A stretch of DNA of 64,000 nt from Pseudonocardia autotrophica (GTDB taxonomy: Bacteria > Actinomycetota > Actinomycetes > Mycobacteriales > Pseudonocardiaceae): the NCBI RefSeq assembly GCF_000717175.1, contig NZ_JNYD01000001.1, positions 480,294 through 544,293 of the forward strand. Direction: 5' to 3'. The notes under the pieces were generated by a model. It searched no databases, had not been told where the DNA came from, and saw only the letters and a program-made list of their open reading frames with translations. Shown here in pieces: positions 34,586 to 43,512 of the stretch. Position 1 is the first letter of the stretch; every line of letters starts with the position of its first letter. The position numbers were made by a program, and so were the translations under genes.

Positions 34586-36528
34586 TTCGCCCCCTCCAGA
34601 GCGGCGTAGACGTCGTCGATGACGGCCAGGGCGTCGCACCCGGCGAACAGGTACCCGTCGACGCCGTCGTAGGAACCCTTGCCCGCGAGCAGGATGCGCG
34701 CGGCGCCGGCCTCGCGCAGCGCGGCCGCCGTGGCCTCGGCCCGCTCGCCGTACAGGGCGTCGGTGGAGCAGAGGACGGCGACCGGGGAGCCGGACTTGCG
34801 GAAGGCCTCGGCGACCTCCTCCGGCGTCTCGGTCGGGCCGGCCTCCGGCCCGGCGACCCCGCCGGCCTGCAGGAGGTTGCGCGCGAACCCGGCGCGGGCG
34901 GTGTACGCCGCGAGCGGGCCGAGCGTGGCCAGGAACGCGGCCGGGCGGGCACCCGTCTCGGCCAGGATGGCGTCCGACCGGTCCCGGTACGCCTCGTAGG
35001 CCTCCGCGGGCCGGTACAGCGGCAGGCCGCCGCGGGCCACGGGCTCCGGCAGCGGGGTGCGCTCGACCGGCTTCTCGTCGAGGTCCGGGAACTCGCTGAC
35101 GCCGGTGAGCGGGGTCCGGCGGGTCGCAACGCCCTTCTCCCGCTTCGCCCGGACCTCGCCGACCTTCTCGGCGACCAGGCCGGAGTCCAGCGCGGCGACG
35201 GCGCCGCCCGCGGCCTCGAGTTCCTGGAAGAAGGCCCATCCGGCGCGGGCCAGGTCGTCCGTGAGGTGCTCGACGTACCAGGAACCGCCGCCCGGGTCGA
35301 TCACCCGGGACAGGTGCGACTCCTCGATCAGCAGCGCCTGGGTGTTGCGCGCGACGCGCCGGGAGAAGGGCTCGGCCTCGCCGATCGCGATGTCGAACGG
35401 CGGCACGGTCACGGCGTCCGCGCCGCCGACACCGGCCGCGAACCCGGCGACCGTGCCGCGCAGCATGTTCACCCACGGGTCCCGCTTGCTGAACAGCGTC
35501 GGCGAGACGACGGCGTGCTGGGCCTGGCCCGCGGCCGCCGGGTCGTCGGACAGGGCGCCCGAGGCCTCCAGGACCCGGCCCCAGAGCCGGCGGGCGGCGC
35601 GGAGCTTGGCGATGGTCGGGAACTGCTCGGCGGTGGCCGAGTAGCGGAACTCGAGCACGCGGGCGGCGTCGGACACCGGGAGTCCGGCGCCGGTGAGCGC
35701 GCGCAGGTAGGCCACGCCGGCGGCGAGCGAGAAGCCGAGCTCCTGCGCCTCGGACCCGCCGGCCTCCTGGACCGCGGTGGCATCGACGACCACGGCCCGC
35801 ACCTGCGGGTACTCCCCCGCGACGCGGGTGGCGAGCGGGACCACCGAGTCGACGTCCGGTCCCGAGCCGGCGCGGGCCCGCAGGCCGATCGGGTCGAGCC
35901 CGAGGGTGCCGAGCAGGGCGTCCTTCGCGACGCCGCGCTCCTCGGCCAGGGTCAGGAAGGCCTCGGCGGCCTCCGCGGCCGACTCCCCCGCGTCGAGCAC
36001 GACCGGGGCGAGGTCGAGCACGACGCCGTCGAGCGCCGCACCCAGCTCGGCCACCGGGATCCCGCCGGCGCCTACGGCGAGCCACACCGACGAGACGCCG
36101 TTCTCGAGGTCGGCCAGCAGGGCGTCGTGCACCGCCGCCGCGGAGGGCGCGGCGTGGTGCTGACGGACGTCCCACCCGTCCGGCACGTGCCCGCCGGCGC
36201 GCGAGCCGCGCACGAAGGGCAGGGCCCCCGGGACGCCGGTCGCGGGCAGGTCCGCGACGTCCTCGGCCGTGTAGAGCGGCTGCACGCGGAGGCCGTCGGC
36301 GGTGTCCCAGGCGAGCTTCTCGACGCCCGCGCCGAGCGGCGCGTCCTCGCCGATGCGCCCGGACTTCCGGACCACGCCGTCGACCGCCGCCGCCCACTGG
36401 TCGCGGGTGGCGTCGGAGAACTCGGCCGCGAGCACCAGGTGCTCCGGCGGCTCCGGGGCGTTCTCGCTGAGCTCCTGCTCGTCCACCTGGTCGGTCGGGG
36501 CGTCCTGCGGTGCCCTGCCTGATGTCAT
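34582..36528 (-). CDS. mutA: Methylmalonyl-CoA mutase small subunit
   Basis: A 648-residue non-catalytic partner of MutB. It has the same two-domain fold, but the C-terminal domain lacks the cobalamin-binding D-x-H-x-x-G signature (the region reads [16 protein letters not shown]), as expected for the small subunit. ATG at 36528 is preferred over ATG 36549 because GAGGAG lies about nine bases upstream of it, while the longer form would swallow this ribosome-binding site. It is the first gene of the mutA-mutB-meaB operon. Confidence 0.95.
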   Translation of the reverse strand: MTSGRAPQDAPTDQVDEQELSENAPEPPEHLVLAAEFSDATRDQWAAAVDGVVRKSGRIGEDAPLGAGVEKLAWDTADGLRVQPLYTAEDVADLPATGVPGALPFVRGSRAGGHVPDGWDVRQHHAAPSAAAVHDALLADLENGVSSVWLAVGAGGIPVAELGAALDGVVLDLAPVVLDAGESAAEAAEAFLTLAEERGVAKDALLGTLGLDPIGLRARAGSGPDVDSVVPLATRVAGEYPQVRAVVVDATAVQEAGGSEAQELGFSLAAGVAYLRALTGAGLPVSDAARVLEFRYSATAEQFPTIAKLRAARRLWGRVLEASGALSDDPAAAGQAQHAVVSPTLFSKRDPWVNMLRGTVAGFAAGVGGADAVTVPPFDIAIGEAEPFSRRVARNTQALLIEESHLSRVIDPGGGSWYVEHLTDDLARAGWAFFQELEAAGGAVAALDSGLVAEKVGEVRAKREKGVATRRTPLTGVSEFPDLDEKPVERTPLPEPVARGGLPLYRPAEAYEAYRDRSDAILAETGARPAAFLATLGPLAAYTARAGFARNLLQAGGVAGPEAGPTETPEEVAEAFRKSGSPVAVLCSTDALYGERAEATAAALREAGAARILLAGKGSYDGVDGYLFAGCDALAVIDDVYAALEGAK

Positions 36529-36600
36529 CCGCGCAAACTCCTCACCCACCCCGGCGAGCGCACACGCCGTGGTGCGTCGTCGCTACGCGGGGTTGTGCGG

Positions 36601-36630
36601 AGTCTAGTGACCGCCCACAGTCACGGTCAG
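36601..36630 (-). promoter_or_regulatory. Candidate housekeeping promoter and operator of mutAB
   Basis: On the minus strand CTGACC (36630-36625), an 18-base spacer and TAGACT (36606-36601) fit a SigA-type promoter, with a leader of about 65 bases before mutA. An inverted repeat TCACGG-TCAG-CCGTGA (36621-36636) overlaps the -35 and could bind a repressor or activator. Confidence 0.4.
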
Positions 36631-36669
36631 CCGTGACCGGCCGTGATCTCCGACTCTGATCGCCCCAGC

Positions 36670-37140
36670 TCAGACCAGGGTGACGGCGTCGCCCGAGACG
36701 GTGACCGTCTTCTCGGGGAGCGGCTTCTTCGCAGGTCCGTCGGTCGGCGCGCCGTCGGTCACCGAGAAGTAGCTGCCGTGGCAGGGGCACACGATCTGGC
36801 CCTCCGCGACGGACGTCACCTGGCAGCCCTGGTGCGTGCACGTCGTCGAGAAGGCCTTGAAGAGCCCGGCGGTCGGCTGGGTCACGACGACCTGCTGCGC
36901 GGCCAGGATCACACCGCCGCCGACCGGCACCTCGGCGGTCTTCACGAGCGCGGCGGCCGCGGCGCCGCCGGGCTGCGGCGCGGCTGTGCCGCCCGCCTGC
37001 GGGGCGGCCTCGGGCTCCGGCGCCGCCGAGTAGGTGGCGCAGCCGGCGAGCGCGGCGCAGCCGGCGGCGCAGCTGCCGGCGAGGACGGCCCTGCGGTTCA
37101 GCAGGGCGGCGGTGGTGAGGAGCGCGGGACGGGGGCTCAT
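36670..37140 (-). CDS. Rieske 2Fe-2S lipoprotein
   Basis: A 156-residue exported iron-sulfur protein. The N-terminus carries Arg16-Arg17 and a hydrophobic stretch ending in the lipobox ALAGC (Cys34), so it is probably a Tat-exported lipoprotein. A Pro/Ala-rich linker follows. The Rieske domain ligands are Cys101/His103 and Cys118/His121 (CTHQGC and CPCHGS); the disulfide cysteines 106 and 120 are retained. That indicates a high-potential cluster, unlike oxygenase ferredoxins. It is the last gene of a three-gene operon controlled by an ECF-type promoter and probably passes electrons with the membrane protein encoded just upstream. Confidence 0.93.
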   Translation of the reverse strand: MSPRPALLTTAALLNRRAVLAGSCAAGCAALAGCATYSAAPEPEAAPQAGGTAAPQPGGAAAAALVKTAEVPVGGGVILAAQQVVVTQPTAGLFKAFSTTCTHQGCQVTSVAEGQIVCPCHGSYFSVTDGAPTDGPAKKPLPEKTVTVSGDAVTLV

Positions 37141-37157
37141 GGTGGGGTCTCCGGGGG

Positions 37158-38159
37158 TCAGAAGGTCAGGCCCTTGGTGGTGAGGAACCACACCGAGGAC
37201 GTGAGGAAGAGGCCGGTCAGCACGACGAACACCAGGCCGCCGAGGACGGGCAGGGCCCAGCGGGGGGCGTCGTGGCGGGGCAGGACGAGCATCTTGGCGG
37301 CGAAGGCGCCGTAGAAGAAGCAGCCCAGCAGCGAGTGCAGGAGCACGCGGAGGTTCGCGTCGGAGTAGCCGAGCGCATAGAGGCAGTGCACCGCGACCGG
37401 GATGGTCAGCAGCACGGCCAGGCGCCCGGACCAGCGGTGGACCGTGGCGGTCCCGCGGCCGGCGGGGCGGCGCTTCCCGATCCGCCCGTACATCCGCATC
37501 GACGTCCACAGCTGCACCAGCACCAGCACGAACGCGGCCGCGGTCAGCCAACTCTTGGCGGCGAGGCCGCTGGAGAAGCCGGCCAGGTTGATCGCGATGC
37601 CGGTGCCCTCGTGGACGCGGGCGTACACGCCGAGCCCGACGGAGATCGCGACGCCGACGACGGTCGGGACCAGGAGGGCGGCCGGCCGGGTGCCGGGGTG
37701 GCCCGGGGACTCGACGACCTCCGGGACGTCCGGCTGCCCCTCGACGTCGGCGCCGTAGGGGTGCGGGCCGGGGTCGAACCCGCCGAACCGGTCGAACTCC
37801 TCGAGCTCGTCGTCGTAGTCGGGGCGGTCCCAGGAGCGATGCCCCCAGGTGGGGTCGGCCCAGCCGCTGTCGACGCTGTCGTCGCGCCCGGCCTGGGCGG
37901 GCACCGCGGCGAAGATCGAGGTGGTGGCCTCCTGCAGCCCGGAGTCGAGAGCGGCGTCGGGCTGCGCCGGGACGATCGGCAGGTTCGGGTCGGTCGGCGG
38001 GTCGAACCGGCCCGGGTCGTAGTCCGGCCGGTAGCCGCCGGTGTCGGCGGCCTCGGGACGGTCGGTGGCGGGACGGTCGGTGCCGGGAAGATCGGTGCCG
38101 GCCTCGGTGGCGGGGTCGTAGCCGAGGTCGGTGGCACCGGTGCGCGGGGAGCGGCTCAC
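37158..38159 (-). CDS. DUF6529-type membrane protein with b561-like histidines
   Basis: A 333-residue protein. Residues 1-155 are hydrophilic, Asp/Pro-rich and probably disordered in the cytosol. Five hydrophobic segments follow (about 160-180, 203-223, 245-263, 275-292 and 301-323). His241 (TVHRW), His258 (AVHCLYAL) and His275 (LLHSLLG) are spaced as in four-helix haem-b membrane cytochromes, so haem binding is plausible. It sits between an anchored protein and a Rieske lipoprotein, suggesting a quinone or haem to Rieske electron path across the membrane. The start is GTG 38159. The family name is from memory; the haem inference is mine. Confidence 0.8.
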   Translation of the reverse strand: MSRSPRTGATDLGYDPATEAGTDLPGTDRPATDRPEAADTGGYRPDYDPGRFDPPTDPNLPIVPAQPDAALDSGLQEATTSIFAAVPAQAGRDDSVDSGWADPTWGHRSWDRPDYDDELEEFDRFGGFDPGPHPYGADVEGQPDVPEVVESPGHPGTRPAALLVPTVVGVAISVGLGVYARVHEGTGIAINLAGFSSGLAAKSWLTAAAFVLVLVQLWTSMRMYGRIGKRRPAGRGTATVHRWSGRLAVLLTIPVAVHCLYALGYSDANLRVLLHSLLGCFFYGAFAAKMLVLPRHDAPRWALPVLGGLVFVVLTGLFLTSSVWFLTTKGLTF

Positions 38160-38179
38160 GGGGTCCTCCGGGGATCGGG

Positions 38180-38755
38180 TCAGGCGGTGCCGAGCTTCTT
38201 CAGGACGGCCCGGTCGGTGGCCGCCCCGGCCGGCGTGTCCTCGGGCTGCGCCGAGAAGGGCCAGCTCTTGTCGCCCACGGCGACGGTGCCGAACACGGCC
38301 TGGTTCGTCGCGTCGGCGGTCAGGTCGCCGTCGACGCCGCTGAGCTGCAGCTTCCCGCCGTTGACGGTGCCCTCGAACCAGGACTCGACCTGCTTGCCGT
38401 CGCAGACGTACGCGACGACCTTGTCCCCCTCGACGCCCATCGCGACGGTCACCTCGTTGCCGGCGGAGCGGCCGGCGAAGGCGGAGTCGGTGACGGCAGG
38501 AGCCGCCTGCTGCTGGGCCTGCTGCGGAGCCTGCTGGGGGGCTGCGGCCTCGGGAGCGGCCTGGGCCTGCGGGGCGGCCTGGGCGGCCTCGGCGGGGGCG
38601 CCGTACCCGTCCGAGCCCGCCGAGCCGGACTGCGCGGTCGTGGTCACGGCCGGCGCGTCGTCGGGCCCGCCGGCCAGGACCGTGTTCACGGCGAACACCG
38701 CCAGGCCGACCGCCAGCACGGCGAGCAGCGTCAGCATCGGGCCGCGTGTCCTCAT
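38180..38755 (-). CDS. Membrane-anchored exported protein with Gln/Ala-rich linker
   Basis: A 191-residue protein. An N-terminal signal anchor (about 8-28, [20 protein letters not shown]) precedes a low-complexity Ala/Gln/Pro linker (about 45-88). The globular C-terminal domain (about 90-191) contains [16 protein letters not shown] and [20 protein letters not shown] do not recognise a named domain. It is the first gene of the envelope operon with the DUF6529 and Rieske genes. An ECF promoter on the minus strand (38792-38819) lies about 35 bases upstream. A role as an extracytoplasmic partner of the redox proteins is inferred from position only. Confidence 0.8.
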   Translation of the reverse strand: MRTRGPMLTLLAVLAVGLAVFAVNTVLAGGPDDAPAVTTTAQSGSAGSDGYGAPAEAAQAAPQAQAAPEAAAPQQAPQQAQQQAAPAVTDSAFAGRSAGNEVTVAMGVEGDKVVAYVCDGKQVESWFEGTVNGGKLQLSGVDGDLTADATNQAVFGTVAVGDKSWPFSAQPEDTPAGAATDRAVLKKLGTA

Positions 38756-38791
38756 CGGTTCACCTCGTTCATGGGGGAGCGTTCACGAGAG

Positions 38792-38819
38792 GACACGGGC
38801 GCGGGCGGGACGCGGTTCA
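38792..38819 (-). promoter_or_regulatory. ECF-type promoter of the Rieske/DUF6529 operon
   Basis: On the minus strand TGAACC (38819-38814), a 16-base spacer and CGTGTC (38797-38792). It is identical in both boxes and spacing to the promoter of the sigma gene facing it, and matches the consensus reported for mycobacterial SigL. Confidence 0.72.
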
Positions 38820-38842
38820 CCGGTTCGGGAAAAAAGTTACGG

Positions 38843-38870
38843 TGAACCGTTCCCTCGGTGCGTCCGTGTC
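38843..38870 (+). promoter_or_regulatory. ECF-type autoregulatory promoter of the sigma/anti-sigma operon
   Basis: TGAACC (38843-38848), a 16-base spacer and CGTGTC (38865-38870). The sigma gene begins 110 bases downstream of the -10. An A6 tract (38830-38835) lies between the two divergent -35 boxes. Confidence 0.72.
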
Positions 38871-38979
38871 GCTGACGTGGACTTCGCTACCCTCACCGCG
38901 CTCCGCAGGGGCACGGGACCGCCGGTGGGTCCGGCCCGTTCCGCCCGCGGTGTCGTCCGTCGTCTCTCCGGGAGCGTGC

Positions 38980-39546
38980 ATGGTCGGGTCGGGTCACCGG
39001 GCGCGGGGACGCGCCCGGGAACGCAGGGGTCCGCGGGACCCGGACGAGGCGCTGATCCGCGCCGTCTACGCCGAGCACGGGCGGGCGCTGCTGGCGTTCA
39101 CCACCCGGCTGCTCGGCGACCGGGCGGCGGCGGAGGACGTGGTCCAGGAGGTCCTGGTCCGCGCCTGGCAGCACTCCGACGTGCTGACCAACGGCCGCGG
39201 CTCGGTGCGCAGCTGGCTGCTGACCGTCGCCCGGAACCTGGTCACCGACCGGGTGCGGGCCCAGCGCGCCCGGCCGTCGGAGGTCGAGGAGGACGCCGCT
39301 CCCCCGGTCCCGACCGGCGACCACGCGGACCGGGTCGTCGACGCCCTGACCGTCCTGCCCGCGCTGGAACGGCTCTCGCCCGACCACCGGGACGTCCTGG
39401 CCGAGGTCTACTTCCGCGGCCGGACGCTGCCCGAGGCCGCCGAGGTGCTCGGCGTGCCCCCGGGCACGGTGAAGTCCCGCTCGTACTACGCGCTGCGCGC
39501 CCTGCGCACCGCGCTCGGCCCGACCGTGGAGGGGGTGCCGGGATGA
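38980..39546 (+). CDS. ECF RNA polymerase sigma factor (SigL-like)
   Basis: A 188-residue group 4 sigma factor. Region 2 spans ALIRAVYAEHGRALLAFTTR and DRAAAEDVVQEVLVRAWQH; region 4 is LSPDHRDVLAEVYFRGRTLP followed by EAAEVLGVPPGTVKSRSYYA. ATG at 38980 has a GGGAG ribosome-binding site and excludes a non-homologous upstream extension. The stop overlaps the anti-sigma ATG (ATGA). The promoter architecture on both sides (TGAACC-N16-CGTGTC) matches mycobacterial SigL, so I infer that it transcribes itself and the divergent Rieske operon. Confidence 0.92.
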   Translation: MVGSGHRARGRARERRGPRDPDEALIRAVYAEHGRALLAFTTRLLGDRAAAEDVVQEVLVRAWQHSDVLTNGRGSVRSWLLTVARNLVTDRVRAQRARPSEVEEDAAPPVPTGDHADRVVDALTVLPALERLSPDHRDVLAEVYFRGRTLPEAAEVLGVPPGTVKSRSYYALRALRTALGPTVEGVPG

Positions 39547-40217
39547 CGACCTGTGGCATCGACGGCGGCGAGCTGTCCGCACACGTCCTGGGGCTGCTGA
39601 CCCCCGAGGAGACGACGGCGGTCGAGGCTCATCTGGAGGGGTGCGCGCAGTGCCGCGCCGAGTGGGAGGACCTGCGCGCGATGACGCGGACGCTCGACGA
39701 GCTGCCCGACGAGGCCCTGCTGGAGGGCCCGCCCGACAGCGACCTGGTGCTGCACCGGGCGTTGCGGGAGATCCGCGACGAGCGCGCCGCGGAGCGCCGC
39801 CGGCGCCTGTTGACCCGCGCGGTCGCCGCGGCGGTGGTGGCCGCGGCGCTGCTCGGTGGCGGGGTCGTCGCCGGACGGGCGCTGGCCCCGTCCGCGCCGG
39901 CCGCCACCGTGGCGGCGGGGGCCCGGACCATGGAGGCGACCCAGGGCGCGGTCACCGCCGCGGTCACCGTGACCCCGGCCAACGGCTGGGTGCGGCTCGC
40001 GGCGAACGTCAAGGGCGTCCCCGCGGGCGAGCACTGCCGCCTGGTCGTGGTGGCCAAGGACGGCTCGCGGGAGATCGCCGGCGGCTGGGTGGTCCCGCCA
40101 CAGGGCGAGGCTGGCGGCGTCCACCTCGACGGCAGCGCCGGCGTCCCTGTCGACCAGGTCGCGGGCGTGGTGGTGGAGAACACCGCCGGGGAGAGGTACG
40201 CGGAGATGAAGGTCTGA
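39543..40217 (+). CDS. Membrane anti-sigma factor with zinc-binding ZAS domain
   Basis: A 224-residue protein. The cytosolic N-terminal ZAS motif HLEGCAQC (H-x3-C-x2-C) binds zinc and clamps the sigma factor. One transmembrane helix (about 88-112, TRAVAAAVVAAALLGGGVVA) follows. The extracytoplasmic domain (about 118-224), with NGWVRLAANVKGVPAGEHCR and GGWVVPPQGEAGGVHL, resembles the outer domain of RskA/RslA-type anti-sigmas. Translation is coupled to the sigma gene. A redox signal at the ZAS zinc, as shown for RslA, is a reasonable inference given the redox proteins it controls. Confidence 0.92.
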   Translation: MTTCGIDGGELSAHVLGLLTPEETTAVEAHLEGCAQCRAEWEDLRAMTRTLDELPDEALLEGPPDSDLVLHRALREIRDERAAERRRRLLTRAVAAAVVAAALLGGGVVAGRALAPSAPAATVAAGARTMEATQGAVTAAVTVTPANGWVRLAANVKGVPAGEHCRLVVVAKDGSREIAGGWVVPPQGEAGGVHLDGSAGVPVDQVAGVVVENTAGERYAEMKV

Positions 40218-40634
40218 CGGCTTCCTCGGGGACGTCCGCACTCCGGGGAAAGCCCGTCGTCGGGTAACGGCGGGCAGGGGCCGGGTCGAACGACCCTCCA
40301 TGCACACGCGGGCGGGGCGGTGGGGTCGGGGCCGCTCGAATCTCGTGCTCGGCGAGCCGACCCCGGTGCGCGCGATGCCGCGCGGAACGCCGTCGTCCGG
40401 CGTCCTGGCGGTCCGCGCGCTGCGACAGGCGGATGAATTCGCGCGTGCGCGGTTGGCACTGCGGCCGCACATGGGCAGAGTCCGGGTGCCGATCCGCGGG
40501 GGGCGGTTCGGGGCGGTGGGACTCTCCTGTGAGGTTCCGGTGAGCGCTCTCGGCCGTCCCGCTCGCGTCGATTCCACTCCTGTCGGCGCGGATTCGTCGT
40601 CCGGCCCTCCCGTTCCCGGGGCCTCCGGGCGGCC
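40218..40634. other. Intergenic region, no gene recognised
   Basis: A 417-base gap between the anti-sigma gene and the LuxR-type regulator. A 112-codon open frame at 40300 has no Shine-Dalgarno, no recognisable domain and Arg/Pro/Ser-biased composition, so I do not call it. The last part probably holds the LuxR promoter, but no clear boxes were found. Confidence 0.5.
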
Positions 40635-43265
40635 GTGATGGTGCGCCACTGGCCCTTCGTCGGCCGCGCCGCCCAGTTGGCGCGGGTGCGACGGATCCGG
40701 TCCGGCCCCGGCGGCCGGGCGGGCGTCGTGCTGGTCGGGCCGGCCGGGTCCGGGCTGACCAGGCTGGCCCGGGCGGTCCTCGACGCGGCCGCGGCGGAGG
40801 GCTGGACGGCACGGTGGGTCATGGCGACGCGCTCGGCGTCGGAGATCCCCCTCGGCGCGCTGGCCCAGTTGCTGGTCGGCGCGGACCCCGTCGAGGGGCC
40901 GCAGGTGCTCACGCAGGTCGCGGGGCACCTCGTCGCCGGCACGAACGGGCGCGGCCTGGTCGTCGGGGTCAACGACGCCCATCTCCTCGACCCCGTCTCC
41001 GCGAGCGTGCTCCACCACCTGGCCGTGACCCGGTCGGCCTTCCTGGTGCTCGCGGCGCGCACCGAGGTGTCCGTGCCCGACCCGGTGTTCGCCCTGTGGA
41101 AGGAGAACCTGCTCGAACGTGTCGACGTCCACGAGTTCGACGAGGACGAGACGGCCGAGCTGCTGAGCCGGGTCGTCGAGGGCCGGGTGGCCCGGGCGAC
41201 CGTGCAGCGGCTACACACCCTGACCGGCGGCAACGCGACCTATCTGCGCGAGTTCGTCGAGGAGGGGCTGCGTTCGCGCGTCCTCTCCCCGGTCGACGGG
41301 GTCTGGCGGTGGGAGGGACCGCTGCGCCCGACCCGCCGGCTGAGCGACCTGGTCCGCGCCCGCATCGGCCCGCTGCTCCCCGGGGAGCAGGAGGCCCTCG
41401 AGCTGCTGGCCTTCGGCCGCGACCTCGACGCCGACGGCCTGATGAGCCGCTACGGCGCCGACCTGCTCGACCGGCTCGAGCAGCGGGGCCTGCTGGTGTC
41501 GCGCGCGGTGGGCGACCGCGTGCGGGTGTCCCTCGCGCACCTGATCGACGTCGAGGTGCTGCGCTCGGCGACCTCGCCGCTGCGCGAGCGCGCGGTGTAC
41601 CGGCTCCTTGCGGAGACCTTCGACGCCCCCGACCTGGAACCCGTGGACCGGATCCGGGCCACCTCCTGGCGGCTGGCCGGCGGGCTCCCGGTCCCCTCGG
41701 AGACCCTCGTGGCGGTCGCCCGGCGGGCCGCGCACGTCGCGGAGCCGGACCATGCGGCCGCAGTGCGGGTGGCCCGCGCCGCCGCCCGTCGCGGTGGCGG
41801 GTTCGACGCCTCCCTGACGCTGGCTCAGGCGCTGACGGCGCTCGGGGAGCCGGCCGCGGCCGAGGAGGTGCTCGCCGGGCTGCCCGCGGACGGCGACGAG
41901 CGACGGCTCCGCCTGGCGCTGGTCCGCCTGGGGATCCTGCAGTGGGGCGTCGGCTCGCCGGATCGCGCGGCGGCGCTGGCGGTGGAGGCCGACCGCGCGT
42001 CCCGGACCGACCCGGGGCGCCCGGACCTGCTCGTCCTGCGCGCGGCGGGTCTCGCGTACTCGGACCGCTGCGGCGAGGCAATCGCCACGGTCGCGCCCCT
42101 CCTCGACGACGAGGACCGGCTCGGCCCGCTGGCCGGCCCGGCACGGGCCGTCGCCGCCGAGGCGTGGTGCGGCACGGGACGGCACGAGGCCGCGCTGGCC
42201 GTGGCCGGGCGCGGCCGTGCGGCGCTGCCCGCCGCGGCCACCTGGACGGCCGGCTGGGGGCTCCCCCACCTGGACTCGGCGAGCTGCGGAGCGCTGGTCG
42301 GCCTGGGACGGTTGGCGGAGGCGGAGGCGCTCGCCGAGGCCGGGCACCGTCGTGCGGTCGACGCCCACCACCCCGTCGCCCAGGCCCTGTACGGGGGTTG
42401 GCACGGCATCGCCCTCGCCCGGCAGGGGCGGCTCGGTGCCGCCCTGGAGCGGTTGCAGGACGCGGCGGGCACGGTCCGGGACGGCGCGTTCCCGTTCCTG
42501 GCCCACGTGCGGGCACAGATCGCCGAGGCCGAGGCGATGCGGGGGGACGCCGTCGCCGCGGCGGCGGCGCTGCGGCACGCCGAACGGGCGGCGGAGGCGG
42601 CGGGCGGGGCCGGCGAGGCGTGGGTGGTGCTCGCGTCGGCGTGGACGGCGGCCGCCCAGGGCGGCGACGCGGTCACCCGCGCGCTGGACGCGGCCGAGCG
42701 CGCGCGGGCGATCTCCCAGCGGCAGGTCGAGCTGCAGGCGCTGCACGGGTGCGTGCGGTTCGACGCGGCGGAGGTGGCCCTGGAGCGGATCACCGAGGTC
42801 GCGGCGGGGGTCGACGGCCCGATCGCGCCCGCCTACGCCCGCCATGCAAGGGCGCTCGCCGCCGGCGACGCCCGCGCGCTCGGCGAGGTCGCCGACGTCT
42901 TCGCCGACCACGGGATGCTGCTGCTGGCCGCCGAGGCCGCGGCCCAGGCCGCCCGCGCGCACGCGCTCGCCGGCCGCAAGGGCGCGTCCCGGCTCGCGGC
43001 CACCCGGGCGCGGGAGTGGGCCGGACGGTGCGAGGGCGCCGCGACCCCGCCCCTGGCGTCGCTGGGCGCGGCCGGGGTGCTGACGTCCCGGGAGTCCGAG
43101 ATCGCGACGCTCGCGGCCGCCGGGATGACGAGCAAGGCCATCGCCGCCAAGCTGATGGTGTCGGTCCGCACGGTCGACAACGTGCTGCACGGGATCTACC
43201 GCAAGCTCGGCGTGCCCGGCAGGCGGGAGCTGGCGGTCGCCCTGCGAGCGGGCGTGGAGGAGTGA
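40635..43265 (+). CDS. LuxR-family regulator with AAA-like domain and degenerate Walker A (LAL type)
   Basis: An 876-residue large ATP-binding-type LuxR regulator. The N-terminal P-loop reads GPAGSGLT (35-42), with Leu41 replacing the Lys that binds nucleotide phosphates. The Walker B position reads VGVNDAHLLD. A winged-helix and TPR-like helical array (about 330-790) follows, and the C-terminal HTH is complete: LTSRESEIATLAAAGMTSKA and VSVRTVDNVLHGIYRKLGV. Without the Lys it probably binds ATP poorly or not at all. GTG 40635 and ATG 40638 are both usable starts. It is immediately upstream of the Glu-His-Arg protein and dynamin genes and may regulate them. Confidence 0.9.
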   Translation: MMVRHWPFVGRAAQLARVRRIRSGPGGRAGVVLVGPAGSGLTRLARAVLDAAAAEGWTARWVMATRSASEIPLGALAQLLVGADPVEGPQVLTQVAGHLVAGTNGRGLVVGVNDAHLLDPVSASVLHHLAVTRSAFLVLAARTEVSVPDPVFALWKENLLERVDVHEFDEDETAELLSRVVEGRVARATVQRLHTLTGGNATYLREFVEEGLRSRVLSPVDGVWRWEGPLRPTRRLSDLVRARIGPLLPGEQEALELLAFGRDLDADGLMSRYGADLLDRLEQRGLLVSRAVGDRVRVSLAHLIDVEVLRSATSPLRERAVYRLLAETFDAPDLEPVDRIRATSWRLAGGLPVPSETLVAVARRAAHVAEPDHAAAVRVARAAARRGGGFDASLTLAQALTALGEPAAAEEVLAGLPADGDERRLRLALVRLGILQWGVGSPDRAAALAVEADRASRTDPGRPDLLVLRAAGLAYSDRCGEAIATVAPLLDDEDRLGPLAGPARAVAAEAWCGTGRHEAALAVAGRGRAALPAAATWTAGWGLPHLDSASCGALVGLGRLAEAEALAEAGHRRAVDAHHPVAQALYGGWHGIALARQGRLGAALERLQDAAGTVRDGAFPFLAHVRAQIAEAEAMRGDAVAAAAALRHAERAAEAAGGAGEAWVVLASAWTAAAQGGDAVTRALDAAERARAISQRQVELQALHGCVRFDAAEVALERITEVAAGVDGPIAPAYARHARALAAGDARALGEVADVFADHGMLLLAAEAAAQAARAHALAGRKGASRLAATRAREWAGRCEGAATPPLASLGAAGVLTSRESEIATLAAAGMTSKAIAAKLMVSVRTVDNVLHGIYRKLGVPGRRELAVALRAGVEE

Positions 43266-43362
43266 GGCCGCGGCCTCCTGGTCGACGCTTTCCGGGCCGA
43301 CGCCTTCCGGTCCGAGGGCCTTCATCTGAGGGCCTTCCGGCCGACGCGGACGACGGCGCCCA

Positions 43363-43410
43363 TGAGTAGTCCGGTCTGCGTCGGGGCGCAGGGAAGTACC
43401 GGACTACTCA
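43363..43410. terminator. Inverted repeat TGAGTAGTCCGGT / ACCGGACTACTCA
   Basis: Perfect 13-base arms at 43363-43375 and 43398-43410 enclose a 22-base loop, 98 bases after the LuxR stop. It could terminate the LuxR transcript. Its arm sequence recurs at 47716-47765, so it may instead be a dispersed intergenic palindrome. Confidence 0.5.
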
Positions 43411-43512
43411 CGACGCCGCACCCGGAACGCCCGGAGACTGCTGGCCGGCGACCGGCCGGTCGCCACCGCACGAAGGACGAGCCACGCACAGGAACGGGCA
43501 GGAGGGACCGTC

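Noticed and set aside
38755..38775. Six-codon upstream ORF (MNEVNR) whose stop overlaps the start of the anchored protein
   Set aside because: Its ATG has no Shine-Dalgarno and the overlap is explained by the GAGGTG ribosome-binding region of the real gene; no evidence for attenuation.
40300..40638. 112-codon open frame before the LuxR-type gene
   Set aside because: No Shine-Dalgarno, biased low-information composition and no recognisable domain; probably a by-product of high GC.
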